From Takakia lepidozioides (Eukaryota; Streptophyta; Takakiopsida; Takakiales; Takakiaceae), in assembly GCA_030704615.1 (NCBI GenBank), contig CM060733.1, positions 7,874,001-7,938,000 on the forward strand: a stretch of 64,000 nt of DNA. Reading direction: 5' to 3'. The position numbers and the translations under genes are program-made. Positions 35,877 through 48,100 of this stretch are shown piece after piece (position 1 is the first letter of the stretch; the number at the start of each line of letters is the position of its first letter). A model generated the notes under the pieces. That model was given only the letters and a program-made list of their open reading frames with translations, was not told where the DNA came from and did not search any database.

Positions 35877-37016
35877 ATGGACATGGAGATGGGGGGGTAT
35901 GAGGGGTTTATTCCTGCGCTGCCTGACGATGTTGCGCTCCAGTGCTTGCTTCGGGTTCCTGTGGAATCGCACGCGCAGCTGCAGGGGGTGTCCCGCAAGT
36001 GGAGAGAGCTTGTGAACAGCTCACAATTTTATGAGGAGCGGAAGAAGGAGGGGACCACAAATCACTATGTGTGCATGACACAGGCGCTTTCTCAATTGCC
36101 GAGTGCGAGTATGGAGAAGCAGGATGCGCTGCGGCCGGTGCCTTCTGCCGCCTATGGGATCAGCATATTTAATGTACAACAGCGAGTGTGGGACAGGCTG
36201 CCCCAGATCCCAGACTTCTCTGAGGGGCTTCCTCTGTACTGCCGAATCGTGGCCGTGGGCGGGAAGCTGGTGGTGCTAGGGGGGTGGAATCCATCCACCT
36301 GGGAAACATTGCGCTCGGTTTACGTGTATAATTTTTCTACGCAATCGTGGCGCAGGGGCGCCGATATGCCCAGTTTCCGCTCCTTCTTTGCCTGTGGGGC
36401 GATGGGGGACCATGTGTTTGTCGCTGGGGGTCATGATAATGGGAAAACTGCTCTAGCAACTGCAGAAGTTTACAGCGTTGAGAGCAACAGATGGGAGAGC
36501 CTGCCGAGCATGACTGAGGAGAGAGATGAGGGCACAGGGGTGGTACTAGATGGCAAGTTCTATGTGGTTACTGGGTACCCCTCAACTGGGCAAGGCCAGT
36601 TTGTGAAGAGCGCGGAGGTTTACGACCCTGCCAACAATGCTTGGTACAAGATTGAGGGCATGTGTACTTTGGGGTCTCCAATTGGCACGAATCCAGGGGC
36701 CTTGACTGTTATGTCTGGAAGCTTGTATGCCTTCAATGGGCAACAGCTTGTGTGCTACTCCACGACCAAGAATGCCTGGAATGTGGTGGAGTCTCTACCT
36801 AGGGGAGAGAAAGGGGATACGAACCCAGTATGTGTCACTGCGGTCAACAACACCCTTGTTGTGAATGGTCCGGCAAGGGGCAGCGAGGATCAGAGCTACA
36901 AGACCTTGGTCTACAGACCTGCCACATCAAAGAACTCCAAGAGCGAGTGGGAGATGGTTGCAAGCAATGAGGAGTTTCTGGGGATAGCTCAGATCTCATG
37001 TGCAATAGAAATTTGA
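35877..37016 (+). CDS. F-box/kelch-repeat protein
   Basis: A single-exon gene of 379 residues. An F-box lies at residues 12-50 (ALPDDVALQCLLRVP ... VSRKWREL). It is followed by kelch repeats with the usual Gly-Gly and Trp spacing: VGGKLVVLGGW, VFVAGGHDNG ... VYSVESNRWESLP and FYVVTGYP ... VYDPANNAWY. Proteins of this build act as substrate receptors of SCF ubiquitin ligases; plant members of the At1g80440/KFB type target phenylpropanoid enzymes. The substrate here is unknown. The ATG at 35877 was chosen over an upstream TTG because it directly precedes the F-box and has an A at -3. The lack of introns is typical of this subfamily. Confidence 0.9.
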   Translation: MDMEMGGYEGFIPALPDDVALQCLLRVPVESHAQLQGVSRKWRELVNSSQFYEERKKEGTTNHYVCMTQALSQLPSASMEKQDALRPVPSAAYGISIFNVQQRVWDRLPQIPDFSEGLPLYCRIVAVGGKLVVLGGWNPSTWETLRSVYVYNFSTQSWRRGADMPSFRSFFACGAMGDHVFVAGGHDNGKTALATAEVYSVESNRWESLPSMTEERDEGTGVVLDGKFYVVTGYPSTGQGQFVKSAEVYDPANNAWYKIEGMCTLGSPIGTNPGALTVMSGSLYAFNGQQLVCYSTTKNAWNVVESLPRGEKGDTNPVCVTAVNNTLVVNGPARGSEDQSYKTLVYRPATSKNSKSEWEMVASNEEFLGIAQISCAIEI

Positions 37017-38463
37017 TTCCGTACTTCAATATATTGTACGCACATTCCTCGAGGAATGAGGTTACTGTAAACATACGAAGAGTGTATAGTTCCAGGGTCC
37101 AAGTGCGACCTCGGTAAGAGAAGATTAGTCACAGCTTGGAGTAGTTTGGGCAGTTTGATGCTTCCAATCTTACAGAATGTACAGACTATACAGTTTTGTT
37201 TGTAACAACAGTCCTTATACAGGACAACTTTTCTCATATCACCTCACAAGGCTCTGATTGTCTGTCTTCCTCTGAATGTCCCCTTTGTTCCGCTGTTTGA
37301 TGCAGGCGGGTTTCTTGTAGTGTGAAAAGAGGGACCGGGGATAATCACTCTCACAATTTCTCTTAACACGCCCACTTCTAGACTCACCAAATGTTCAAGT
37401 AAGTATAAGTGTGATTGCATATGGGGAAGAGTTGTCAAACGCTCTCGGCATTTATCAACCCACAGATTCGTCATATCCTGCACGTGAAGAATCGACACCT
37501 TCGTAACGGTGCCCGTGGTGGTTCTAATGACTCTTGCTGCACTGGGTCACTCATTTCTCCAGCAACTCGTGGGACTTGAATCATGCTTTTACTAACCGCA
37601 GCTGTAAGTTAGATGTAGCGAGTATTTCGTGAGTTGGTGGAAACAGAGTTGCTTCAAATAACTAGATTACAGTCGACTCTCCTCATGACATTCTTCAGCT
37701 CATCGCCCCTTCTGCAGTCCCATTAGCATCACCATTTCACAAGATCTTGGCTCTGTTCATGTCAACTTCATTCCCAAAATTGGGCTGAACACCGCTCTTC
37801 ACTGTTTGAGCTTCCTACATCCCACCTCTTAGAATTTGAATTCTGAGCAAAAATCTTACTTCAACACTTCTGCTACTACTATCCCATCTCACTTTTGTCT
37901 CCCTTAGTCTAAACCATTGTGCGTGCTTTGACGCCCTTGCTTCGTGTTTCGTCCTCGACGCCTCCGAGCATCTCTTCAGTCGCCCGCATGATCCACTCTG
38001 TAACGCTTGTTCGGGTTAAGCCTCTTCGAGGGCTCGTATTTCTGGACAATGCTTTCTTTGCCTTTGCTCGTATTTCTTAGTTTGCAAATATATCTTACTC
38101 CTTACTGTCCTCTCATCTATGGTCACCTTTACTATATCTGGGCCACCACCAACAGTAGTGAACTAGACCTCATTTAACTTACATGCAAGCAGTACTGAGT
38201 TTGGTACTGATTTGCTACAACAGTTTGCACTGTAATTCACAGTTAAAACCTCAGACCGATGGTTCTTTCCCTGTCCCAACTTCCACTGTCAACCGTGTTT
38301 CTGGCTCACTATCCCTCGCTCTGTTGAAAATTGTGTAATCAATTTTGGTCACTCTCAGCTTCAGGTGCATAATTCAGTTCACAGACATCTGCAAGAAAGC
38401 GCATGGTGAATTTATGATAGTAGATTTACCACCTCTTTCAAATTAATCATCCTTTTGTATTAG
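37017..38463. other. Intergenic, with a fragment of the neighbouring gene
   Basis: This holds the 3' flank of the kelch gene and then mostly AT-rich sequence. 37971-38045 is a diverged copy of 39171-39245 inside the next gene (shared GCCCGCATGATCCACTCTGT), so part of that gene was duplicated here. No other gene is seen. Confidence 0.45.
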
Positions 38464-39576
38464 TCATACAATTGGAGTTGAGATAAACTGCATTGCACTT
38501 ATCAATTTCACCTCTTTCTCAAGAGCTTCAGCCCTTAAGAGAAGTTTTGAATTGGCTTTGTTTGCTATCCCAATCTGCTGCGTATGCTGATGTAGGTTTT
38601 CCAAGAGACCTTGTATCTCTGCAGAGTGGTCCTCCTTCATTCCCATTATCTCTTCTCGCATATCCTGAATGTAGGCCTTCAATCTTTCTATCTCGCACTT
38701 CATTGAGACCATGACTTGCTCTGATCCCTCCAATGGCTGGGTTTTCTTGACTGGTGATTTAGTCTTGTTTACTTCAGGCAAGGGCTGATACCGCCACTGT
38801 GTCACTTCATTTTCATCCTTGTCTACTTCACATACCTTATCTGGAACTTTTTCCGCCTGTTGCCTTCTCTTTACTTCCAAGGCCTTCTTAAGTAGTCTAG
38901 GTGGGGGCGCACACCACATCGGTGACTCTTCAAGTTCGTCCTGATCGATATCACTCTCTTCTGCTCCACAGAAACTGCAGAAGTGAAGTTTGTTTGATTG
39001 CTGGCCTTTAACAGTTTGCAACTCTTTGTTTTTCCTTCCTATCAGCTGGACATACAGCGGAGGAGTCCCTTCATATTCGTCGTCCCCTGACTCACAAACA
39101 TTGTCCAGGTCACGGTGTTTCTTTGCTTGCGACTTTTTCCTATTTATGCCTGGCACGGGGGAGTGCAATGGTGTCTCTTCAAAATCGCCCGCATGATCCA
39201 CTCTGTAACCATTGTTAAGCCTCTTCCAGAGCTCGAATTTCTTAGCTTGCAAGTATTTCTTACGCCTTCCTGACCGGGGAGACTGCAACGGTGTCTCTTC
39301 AAGTTCTTCCTCCTGTGTTTTCCACAGGTTGTCCAGGTCGAATTTCCTCAATTGCTGGCATTGTTTTGCTACAACTTCCTTCTGAATTGCCCTCGGCAAG
39401 AGCTGCAATGGCGTCTCATCACCTCCTTCACTGTCTACTTTGAAAGAGTTTTCTAGGGTCGACTTCCTCAGTTTCTGACTCTTTTTCTCTTGCAATCCTT
39501 TCTTATTCTTCCGGGAACTGGGTAGAGGGCAAAATTCTTGGAAACCCCGCAGGCTTTGTGACCATTGAAGAGTCAT
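38464..39576 (-). CDS. Unrecognised repeat protein with C-terminal coiled coil
   Basis: An intronless frame of 370 residues. I do not recognise the family. The first two-thirds contain about six imperfect repeats of 40-50 residues. Each has an acidic patch, an E-(E/S)-(T/S)-P-(L/M) core (DETPLQ, EETPLQ, EETPLH, YEGTPP, EESPMW), then a basic stretch of the KK-x-LQAKK type and an LRKxxLDN-like helix. The last ~90 residues (about 280-360) are Glu/Lys/Leu-rich with heptad spacing, so a coiled coil. A Cys pair (FCSFC) lies near residue 200. The high charge suggests a nuclear or cytoskeletal protein, but no function can be assigned. The long open frame and the repeat structure support it being real. 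Confidence 0.6.
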   Translation of the reverse strand: MTLQWSQSLRGFQEFCPLPSSRKNKKGLQEKKSQKLRKSTLENSFKVDSEGGDETPLQLLPRAIQKEVVAKQCQQLRKFDLDNLWKTQEEELEETPLQSPRSGRRKKYLQAKKFELWKRLNNGYRVDHAGDFEETPLHSPVPGINRKKSQAKKHRDLDNVCESGDDEYEGTPPLYVQLIGRKNKELQTVKGQQSNKLHFCSFCGAEESDIDQDELEESPMWCAPPPRLLKKALEVKRRQQAEKVPDKVCEVDKDENEVTQWRYQPLPEVNKTKSPVKKTQPLEGSEQVMVSMKCEIERLKAYIQDMREEIMGMKEDHSAEIQGLLENLHQHTQQIGIANKANSKLLLRAEALEKEVKLISAMQFISTPIV

Positions 39577-41335
39577 TGATTCTCAGACATAGGAGACAAA
39601 CTTGTCTTGATGCTTTGTTACACAAGAATGTCAGACAACGGGCCAAATCCTTCTGACGTGACTTCACCAGCTGCTTCTATCTACATTCCCCCCTCCCCTG
39701 TGAAGCTAGACAACAAGATATCTTCTTCTTAGGGTGTCACTAGTAGCATGCCTATCAACCACATCCATTTCCTTTGACCACAGTGACACATTCCCTACGG
39801 TAAACGTGCAAACGTGATACGAAATCTGCCAGGCCCTGGTATTTCTCATGGCCAAGGAAAATACCTAGGAACGTCGTCATGGTTGCAGACCTCGGGCGCA
39901 ATCTTGCCTCATGAGCAAGCTCGCCATCCCCACAAACTGAGCTCACCTCACTCACATGTGACAGGAAAATAATCTCTGATTTGGAAGGTTCCCCTGCTCT
40001 GACACAGAAAAATGTTCGCTACATTGTAAGAACATAACCTTGTCTCTTCCTTTTCAGATCCAGTACGAATCGCTGGTGTCCTGACAACCGCCATAGATTT
40101 CATCCGCACACGACTCCTTGGTCCTCCTAACCTCTCCAGTCCGAATCGCTGATGTCGTGGCAAGCAACATGCATTTCATGCATAGATAACTCCTTACCAT
40201 AGTGGCAATCTTTATCCTGCCATGGCATCCTTGAGACTCCAAAAATGCATGTTCCAATCGAAAACTCAACAGCTCTCTCTCTCTCTCTCGTCCCTAAGAA
40301 CGCAGGTTCAGTTCCACCTTGTCAATTCAGATATCTACTTGATGCATTACCATCCGGAATCCCTTTGGTGCACAACAAACACTCCCACTACCGATGAAAA
40401 AGCCAATGCATCTCATTGTCAGACCAATTTGTGTGTCTTGGTCTCTTGCCAGATTTCTTGCATCAAACCACCTTCCTCGGACCCTCCTAACCGACACACG
40501 GTGGAAAGAGACGACGAACCCTAACGGAGAGAAAAGTTTTGGTGCGGTATACGTGGCCCTGGATGAAATGTGTTGGATGTACGATACTTCTCTGTGCGTT
40601 GAAGGCTTGCTGTAGACCCCGTTCTATAATAGACCCGTGCGGATTCGAACCCAGGCACACCTGCAATGTGGCCACACCGGATTACTAACATGCATCGGAT
40701 TAGTAAGAGTGGTTAGAGCGAGCTCGCGGTTTAGTAAGATTGATTAGAGGGTAGTCCCTCTGATTAGTAAGATAGTTTAAAGAGTTTAAGTAGATGGTTA
40801 GAGTAAAGCAGTTTCTAAAATAATTACAAAAATTAAAAATTAAAAATAAAGCAGTTCGGATATGGATAAGGCCAGAGTTGTGACGTGGCCAATTGTAACC
40901 GCCACCCTGGTAACGGTACTGGGGTTCGCCTTCGCAGTTGTTGATCCCTCGTTGTGCTACAGTCTGTCTCTCGAGTGATTCGTATCCCGAGAATGGAATG
41001 CTTGCAAACCTTTCTCCCGTATGGATTACGAGGTGTTTTTCTGTTTCTCGAGGTCTTCTCTGGTATCTCTTTCTAGAGCTTTTCAACACACATTTAGACT
41101 CCCTTTCCTCACTGTATCCGACTCTTGCATTCTCTGTCTGTGGGAGCCGAATTCGCGCCATTAAATCACATTGCTTTCTTCGAGATTACAAGCATTGGGT
41201 CGCTTATGCAAGTGCCTCTCGTAACGGGGCTTTCAAACAATCTTTGACCACTTTGAACATTGTTCTCTTGTAGCTGCCACGGAAGTTTAACCAGTATTTT
41301 GAAATTTTGTGAACTCACCATATACCTTCAGCAGC
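39577..41335. other. Intergenic with a 76-bp tandem duplication
   Basis: 40061-40136 and 40137-40212 are diverged direct copies (shared CGAATCGCTGRTGTC). A CT microsatellite lies at 40274-40290. The minus strand at 40640-40670 has GGTTCGAATCC, a perfect pol III B box, but no cloverleaf can be folded around it. No gene is supported. Confidence 0.4.
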
Positions 41336-44131
41336 ATGAGCTCAGGAAAAGACACAGCTTTGATCGTGATCGGGATTATAGGTACTTGCTCGTAGCATTA
41401 TGCATAGTTAATTAATTCCGCTTTTTCCCTACAGCTCTAATCGCAGGCCCTGACTAATTTGCAAGTTTCCTTCGTCCCACCAATCGCATTGATCAGGCAT
41501 TCCTGTTGGGATCAAAATGCATGTTTGATGTTGAATCTGCTCAGTACAGAATTATTGTTAACTTCTTACAAGAAAGAGTGACCAGCTCGTGCGTGAACAA
41601 ACACCTGTGGAACAGAATCACTTTGACAATTCTATGCTTGCATCATGTGGATGTTCGATGTTGGGTCTCGTCGGCAAGATGATCATGAGGAGCATCTTGC
41701 AAGAAAGAGTGACCTCGTGCATGAACACCCTTTGGAAATCTATCACCTTGAAAATTCTAGCCAGCTCATTGGGCCTGTGAGTCGGGATAAATTATCTGGG
41801 AGTCTTTCCCTGGTCATTTCAAACATCGAACTCGGGATTATAGATAGTAAATGAAATGAGGATCCCTTTTCGAGTCGAGGCAACCATGAATTTACATCTA
41901 GAACCCTGCAATTAAGGCCATCCCAGGGTCGAGCTCTGTCCCCCTCTGATGTGTGCACTAGGGTATCGTTGAAAAATGTGCTCGTGAATTACTTTTTTGG
42001 TACAGCATAAGTACACAATGTAGGTGTAAACAGGGGCCGCGGTGAAGTCCTAATCTTACAAATTGATGATGGACCCCCTTGGGAGATGGGAGCCGTGACT
42101 GAAGTCTTCAGCGTTGAATGAGGGCTCTGTTCACTACTGCATCCTCGTAGTGCCTCAACTTTTCTTCCATTCATGAAACAGTTTTTCGTCTGTCCAGACA
42201 TTTTATAAAAAATTGTACTAAAATGAATGGCATGTTCAATGTGTCCACGGGTGATGTGCAGGAAACATTACTTCGTTGGGGCTGTTTGTTTCACCGGTGT
42301 AAGCACCCAAGTCCTTCTCCTACTCTCGAGTCTCCAGGGGAACACATTGGTTTTAAGGCACAAGATATTAACTATCTGAACCTGGGAAAGATGCATGTGC
42401 ATGAATCCAGTCAAGATTAGAAGCACTACATGTATGATCAGACAAACATTTGACTATTGGCTCAATCAGCTTGGCCACCTGCAAACAATAACTGAATCTG
42501 AAAGTGGCCTCAATCGTCAGGCCCACATTTTACAACATATGTAAAAAGAGGACGACGGCGCACTACTCAGGATTGCCTTACGTGTGCATTTTGCTCAACT
42601 GTATGCTCTGGACATTTTACGGATCATCCGCCGTTGCAAATCTGGTGTTTGTCATTTCCATCAATGCTGCTGGCTTAGTTTTGGAGACGAGCTATGTCGT
42701 CATCCACTTGATGTTCGGCAGCTACCACTCCAGGGTAACTTTCTACATCTTTAACTACCGTCGATATGTGACTGGAAATAATCTGAGGTGTAATCTGGTG
42801 TGTGAAGCTAATGTGACCACCCTCTGGATCCCAAAGAATCCTAATTTTCGGATTTCCATGAGCCTGGACATGATGGTGTCTACAGAACTCCCAGAAAAAG
42901 GGCATTAACTAACGCCCCTTGTGGAGACTTGAAACAATCTCTTCGTCCATTTTGAGCTGTACTTTCTAACGTTTCTAATGTATGCGTTGTGTGTCTATGT
43001 GGCAGAGAAATGTTGCATCCCTGTTGGCTGTAGTATGCATCTTCTACACTATTGTGGTAGCTGGAGTCATGGTTGCTATGAAGGATAAAGACCAGCGCAT
43101 GTATCTTGTAGGCTCAATCTGTATTGTCGTTGGCATCATCATGTATGCCTCGCCTCTTGCTGCCATGGTAAGTTCTGCATATACCTGGCCCCTTCCAAAC
43201 CGATGATCTGTTATGAATTATTCTTGTTTCAATGCAAATCTCCAGACCTGTGCAGGAACATCTTCGACATTCAGAGAAGTCACACTGTAAATTAGGCTCA
43301 TCTGGAGAGGAACATGATTTTGATCAAAACCCAGAGCGTAGGAGCATGGAATTAGAAACAAAATATTTCTATGGGTTGGTTGAACAGAAGGAGGTGATCA
43401 AAACCAAGAGCGTAGAGAGCATGCCATTTTGGCTATCTTTCGCCTCTTTTTGGAACGGCCTTATATGGATGGCTTATGGCGCAATTAAGAATGACAAATT
43501 CATCTACGTAAGTATAATTCTGCAAAGGACTCGAGCGCTTCTTGCTGAAAGTCCATGTACCAGACTAATCCCAGCTGAATTCTTCACTTGTACATAAGCA
43601 AGCTTGCTAGATTTACACGTGTATCTCCAGAATGATATTCCATACCGTGTTGTCTATGGTAGATGTTCCTCACATGTAATGGTATTTGCGTCGAGCCCAT
43701 AGTACAGAGAAACATAAAAAAGGTTCGAGCTGAAGATTGGCATATTCATACTAGCTATCTATCTGGAAAGTATTCAGACGACGTTGAAGACCCACTGCAC
43801 GACGATCTTTGAGAGAAAACCAGCCCTGGAACAAGAATGTGCATTAACATGTCAGAGTTGCATCCACTTCTTGCAGATCCCAAATGGGTTGGGCACAGCG
43901 CTGACTATAGCTCAACTGATCCTGTGGAGTACCTACTTCCAGAGAGATGTGGGAAAGGGCCAGGCACATGGAGCAGATCAATCACTTCATGAAATTGATG
44001 TTGAAAAACTTGCAAAAGGTACCGGCCTTATTGAATTGGCTGCTCCACCCGGAGCGCTCAACCAAACTGCAACCCAAAAACCCGAAGTTATAGTTCTAGC
44101 ATCCAACGATGATGTCAGTGCTGAATGTTAG
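41336..44131 (+). CDS. SWEET (MtN3/saliva) sugar transporter
   Basis: Six exons with checked phases: 41336-41381, 42262-42298, 42521-42734, 43006-43167, 43388-43507 and 43877-44131; 277 residues. Exon 2 is a 37-nt exon encoding NITSLGLFVSPV, as in other plant SWEETs. The family signatures are in order: GIIGN, SPVPTF, YSGLPYVCILLNCMLWTFYG in the first triple-helix bundle, then TKSVESMPFWLS and NGLIWMAYG, and IPNGLGTALTIAQLILW in the second. SWEETs are seven-helix uniporters that move sucrose or hexoses across plasma or vacuolar membranes. The C-tail after 43950 is soluble and polar. Substrate and membrane cannot be told from sequence. Confidence 0.92.
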
Positions 44132-45109
44132 TTTGGTAGATGTATTGTCGAACTGCATACGCATGGTCTCTGGAATGGCATCAGTGACAAGCTCTTGCCC
44201 CGCATCAATCCTAATATTGTTGAGATCTCATCGTGATGGTAGCTAGTGACATTTCGACGGATCAAAATTATCTTCAGGACCACATTCAACTCACCCGTCG
44301 TCTCTCAATATCGTCACAAAGTGTAAGCCATAAGTTAGATTGCTCACCTAGCTGACAGATTGAAATTGCTCTGTACAGAAATACATACATGACATGTCCA
44401 AATTAACAAAGTTGACACCCGCTAACTTACCTCTTGGAATTGAACATCCAGACATGAATGCGCATTGTTGATGATTTCTTATCGGAAGTTTGAGTGATGA
44501 GGAAATCATCTACAACCAAACTTGACGCTCATCAGCTAAGGGTCTGGGTCGGATTAGATCACCTCAAGTGAGTCCTTCGATATTGGGGTACTAGCTCCTT
44601 CCAAAGCATGTCTAGCCATTCCCTGAAGCTTTGGACAAAGAAAGCATGGCATGTTCAAATCGAGAAACACTCCAAGAAGCAAACACAGTACCTAGTCTCA
44701 AGTTTAGGAAGGGCCTTGGGGGATCCTTCCCAAGCGTGAAAAGCTGGGAAAGTTGTGAACTTCCCACACATCAGTGGGACCTTCCAAAAGCGGAAGGTGC
44801 TTCCCGTAACTCGGGGGACTTCCCGATTCATTGAAATTTGAAATACAAAGAGAAAGAATTCCCTATATCTTTACGGTCTCGTGCAACCATGGGATTGTTG
44901 GTCAAAAGAATTCGAGAAAATTGAATGATAATTGCGAGCTCGGGCGCCACCGCTCGTTGAGAGGATTCCGGAATCCGCATCCTCAAAAGCGTACGTTGTG
45001 TTTGTGATTGTGTGCGTGTGGCTGGTTCCAAACCCTCGCTCTGTGAACCAAGCTTTTGCGGCTTGCTGCATCCAGTCTGTATCTGCACGTTGTGAAGTTC
45101 ACAGGCGAG
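44132..45109. other. Intergenic between SWEET and ascorbate peroxidase
   Basis: This contains the SWEET 3' flank and the peroxidase upstream region. CTTCC/GGAAG-type words recur at 44690-44830. No TATA box stands out, and I see no gene. Confidence 0.4.
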
Positions 45110-48100
45110 ATGCCGGCCCCCGTGGTGGATGAAGAGTACAAGAAAGCTATCGAGAAGGCTCGCCGTGACTTGCGAGCCTTCGTTGCTGAGAAGAACTGTG
45201 CGCCAATCATGCTTCGCCTTGCGTAAGCGTCTCGTGTCATCCTGTTCTGCAAGGGGGTTTTATTCTCAGGGACAATTATGGCATCTCCAATTGCTTCTAT
45301 GCAAATGGCAGTCGTATCCCGTCTTGTTACATTCGGCTGAATGAAATTCGAGTTTGCTGTTCCTCTTCATGACATCTGGTTCCGTGCAATCGACAAATAT
45401 ACCATCTGGTTTCATGTAGTTGTATGAAATTCCAGACTAAGGGGTCCCTTATCGTTTTATAGCTCATTCGAATGTGATTTCCTTCTGTCTCTCCGGTTGC
45501 AAATTATCAGTGTGTTTCCGGAATTGCATACCTTCATTTTAGAGACCATGGGAAAGCGGCATGGAGAGGAAAATACACTCCAGAGACTGCCTCAGCCATG
45601 GCACCGCAGAGAAAGAGAGCGACATAGATTGTGCTATACGTAAAGGGGATCACAGAAATTTTCAGCTTCCATAGGTCGTAGTTAATGGCGTCTATCTTCT
45701 TATCAGCATCTTTTAGGGAACCACCCATATGGCAATGGCCCTCACACGATGTCTAAGCTATTTGCCTCAGAACCTTCATCATAAAGGAACTTTTTTGACA
45801 ACTGTTCCTGGTCAGGGGTTAAAAGCCTAGTTCAACGTCTAATATGCTTACTTTTTTTTTTTTCACCTTTCAGAATCAAGTTTTGATTGATCAAAGCTCC
45901 TTATTTACAGTCCGAATTTGATACACCTCAGCAGAAATCCCTCTGAGGTGATCGTATTGTTATGGGAATGTATGTATGGAATGATCTAAGGAGTAAATGT
46001 GTGTTCCTGTTGGTGAGCTTACACTGAATTGTCCAATGTGTCACTACAGATGGCATGATGCTGGCACTTACGATGTGAGCACACGAACCGGAGGTCCCAA
46101 TGGTTCCATTCGAAGTGAACGCGAGTACATCCATGGGGCCAATAATGGCCTCAAAATTGCTATTGATTTCTGTGGTAATCAATCATTTGTCGCTCACTTG
46201 AATTCAACTAAACAGCCCATCTGCTGTCGATAGTAGTCTGAGTAGTGACAGATATATGGTTAGGACAGTAAACCTTTATGGCACAGAGCTTGATACGTTG
46301 CACATTGCCAATTTGCTAGAGTATGCCTCCACTTTTCCTACATTCAGTTGAGTCAATCATTTACTCCAAGCCCTTCGAAGCTTTGCCCTGTATCTCTTGG
46401 TCATGGTTACTGCATTTACAATCTTCACCAGTCTAAAGGGTTAGACTCCTTTTGATCTCTTGTGGTTGCCTCATCTTTGGCTTTAGCCTGTTGTCTACCG
46501 TACCTCTAGTGAAGTTCATCTAGTGTGGCTTTACGGATCCTCAGCCTGGGTGAACTGTTGTTTATCAGTCTAGTCCACGAAAATGTACCGTATTGCTTTG
46601 CATATCCAGGGTACTGTTCCTACTGAGATCTACTAGTTTCAGCCTTTACAGTTTGATGTAAATTGAGGTTACTTAATGACGTCTCTGCTTTTGGCAGAGG
46701 ACATCAAAACAAAGTATCCCCTCATCACATATGCAGATCTCTACCAGGTGAGTGGGCTAGTGAAAGCTGTTGTCCCATTTGAGCAACCAGAGATAGTGCA
46801 GATAGAATTCATATTGATGCTGCAGGCATGCTCAGATAGAGTTTGAACAACCACAACATTGACCTCCTTAATCACACTGTGGCATAAATAATTATGGCCA
46901 GGATCATATCCGAAATTGTTCTGATGTTTCTTTACTAGAGAAGGAGAAGCTATAATTGAAGGTTGTGTAAGGAGGGAACATGGGCTGATGCTATCGAGCA
47001 TTTATTGACCAAGGACTTTTAAGAAATATAAGTGTGGAGTCCCTTTATCTGCATCTCTCTAATCCCTCCCATTCGAAGAAAAGAAATCGTGACTGGCTTG
47101 TGAGGAAACAGTCATGTGAGAAATGGGTACAAAACTAATGATTTTTGTGAATTCAGTTGGCAGGTGTTGTGGCTGTTGAGGTAACTGGCGGTCCAACGAT
47201 TGAGTTTGTGCCAGGACGCAAGGTTGGCTTTCCCTCATCACTGCCTTTGGAAAATATATAGGAAAGGAAAGAGGGTGACAGGAGGGGGTCCGGGCGGCAC
47301 AATACAGTATGTCTTGACTTCCCATGAGCATTGCCCAATTTCATGGGATATCAAGGCAGACTTACTGGCAGTCTGTCTGTTTGGTACTTGAAGGTCTTGA
47401 CTCATGGTTTGGAGAGAGTATTACATCGTACCCTGCAGTGTCCATGGATGTCCGTGAAAGTCTTCTCTCACATTTTTTGTCGATTCAAGACCTTTTTTGA
47501 TTGGGAGCTGAAATGCTTTTGAAAGTTCATACTATGTGACTGTGGCTATGTTCTTTAATATGTGATGCCAGGATTCTATGGCATGTCCTCCTGAAGGGCG
47601 ACTTCCGGATGCTACAAAGGGTTTGTTGCTGATCCCATCCTTGGTCCTGCGCCAGAATCTATATTGCCACCTTTATGGCACTATCACATGATTGGCATTG
47701 GAGTATCCCAGTTGGTTGTGGTTCTTTCGAATTCAAGGTTTGCATTGTTTATGGCAATCAAAACATCCAAGGTTCTTTACAGTAACTTGAGTTATAAGGG
47801 AGATGGAAAACGCGCTTTTCTCTTAGATAACATGTCAGCTAAGATATCAATCAGATCGCAGGCACAAACTCTAGTACAGAACAGTGTTTTTGGGCAACTT
47901 TTCTGACCTTGTTTGGTTAGGGTATTTTGATTCAATGAAGGAGCACCACATTTGAGGGATATCTTTTACAGAATGGGCTTGTCTGACAAGGACATTGTTG
48001 CACTTTCTGGCGCACACACTCTAGTGAGTTCACACTACCTTGCTAATCTGTAGACTGTAGCTCTTAGTGGTGTATTGAAAGGATAGCCCACATAGGGGGC

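Noticed and set aside
40640-40690. tRNA gene on the minus strand
   Set aside because: It has a perfect B-box word but no acceptor stem or anticodon arm, and the A-box distance is too short.
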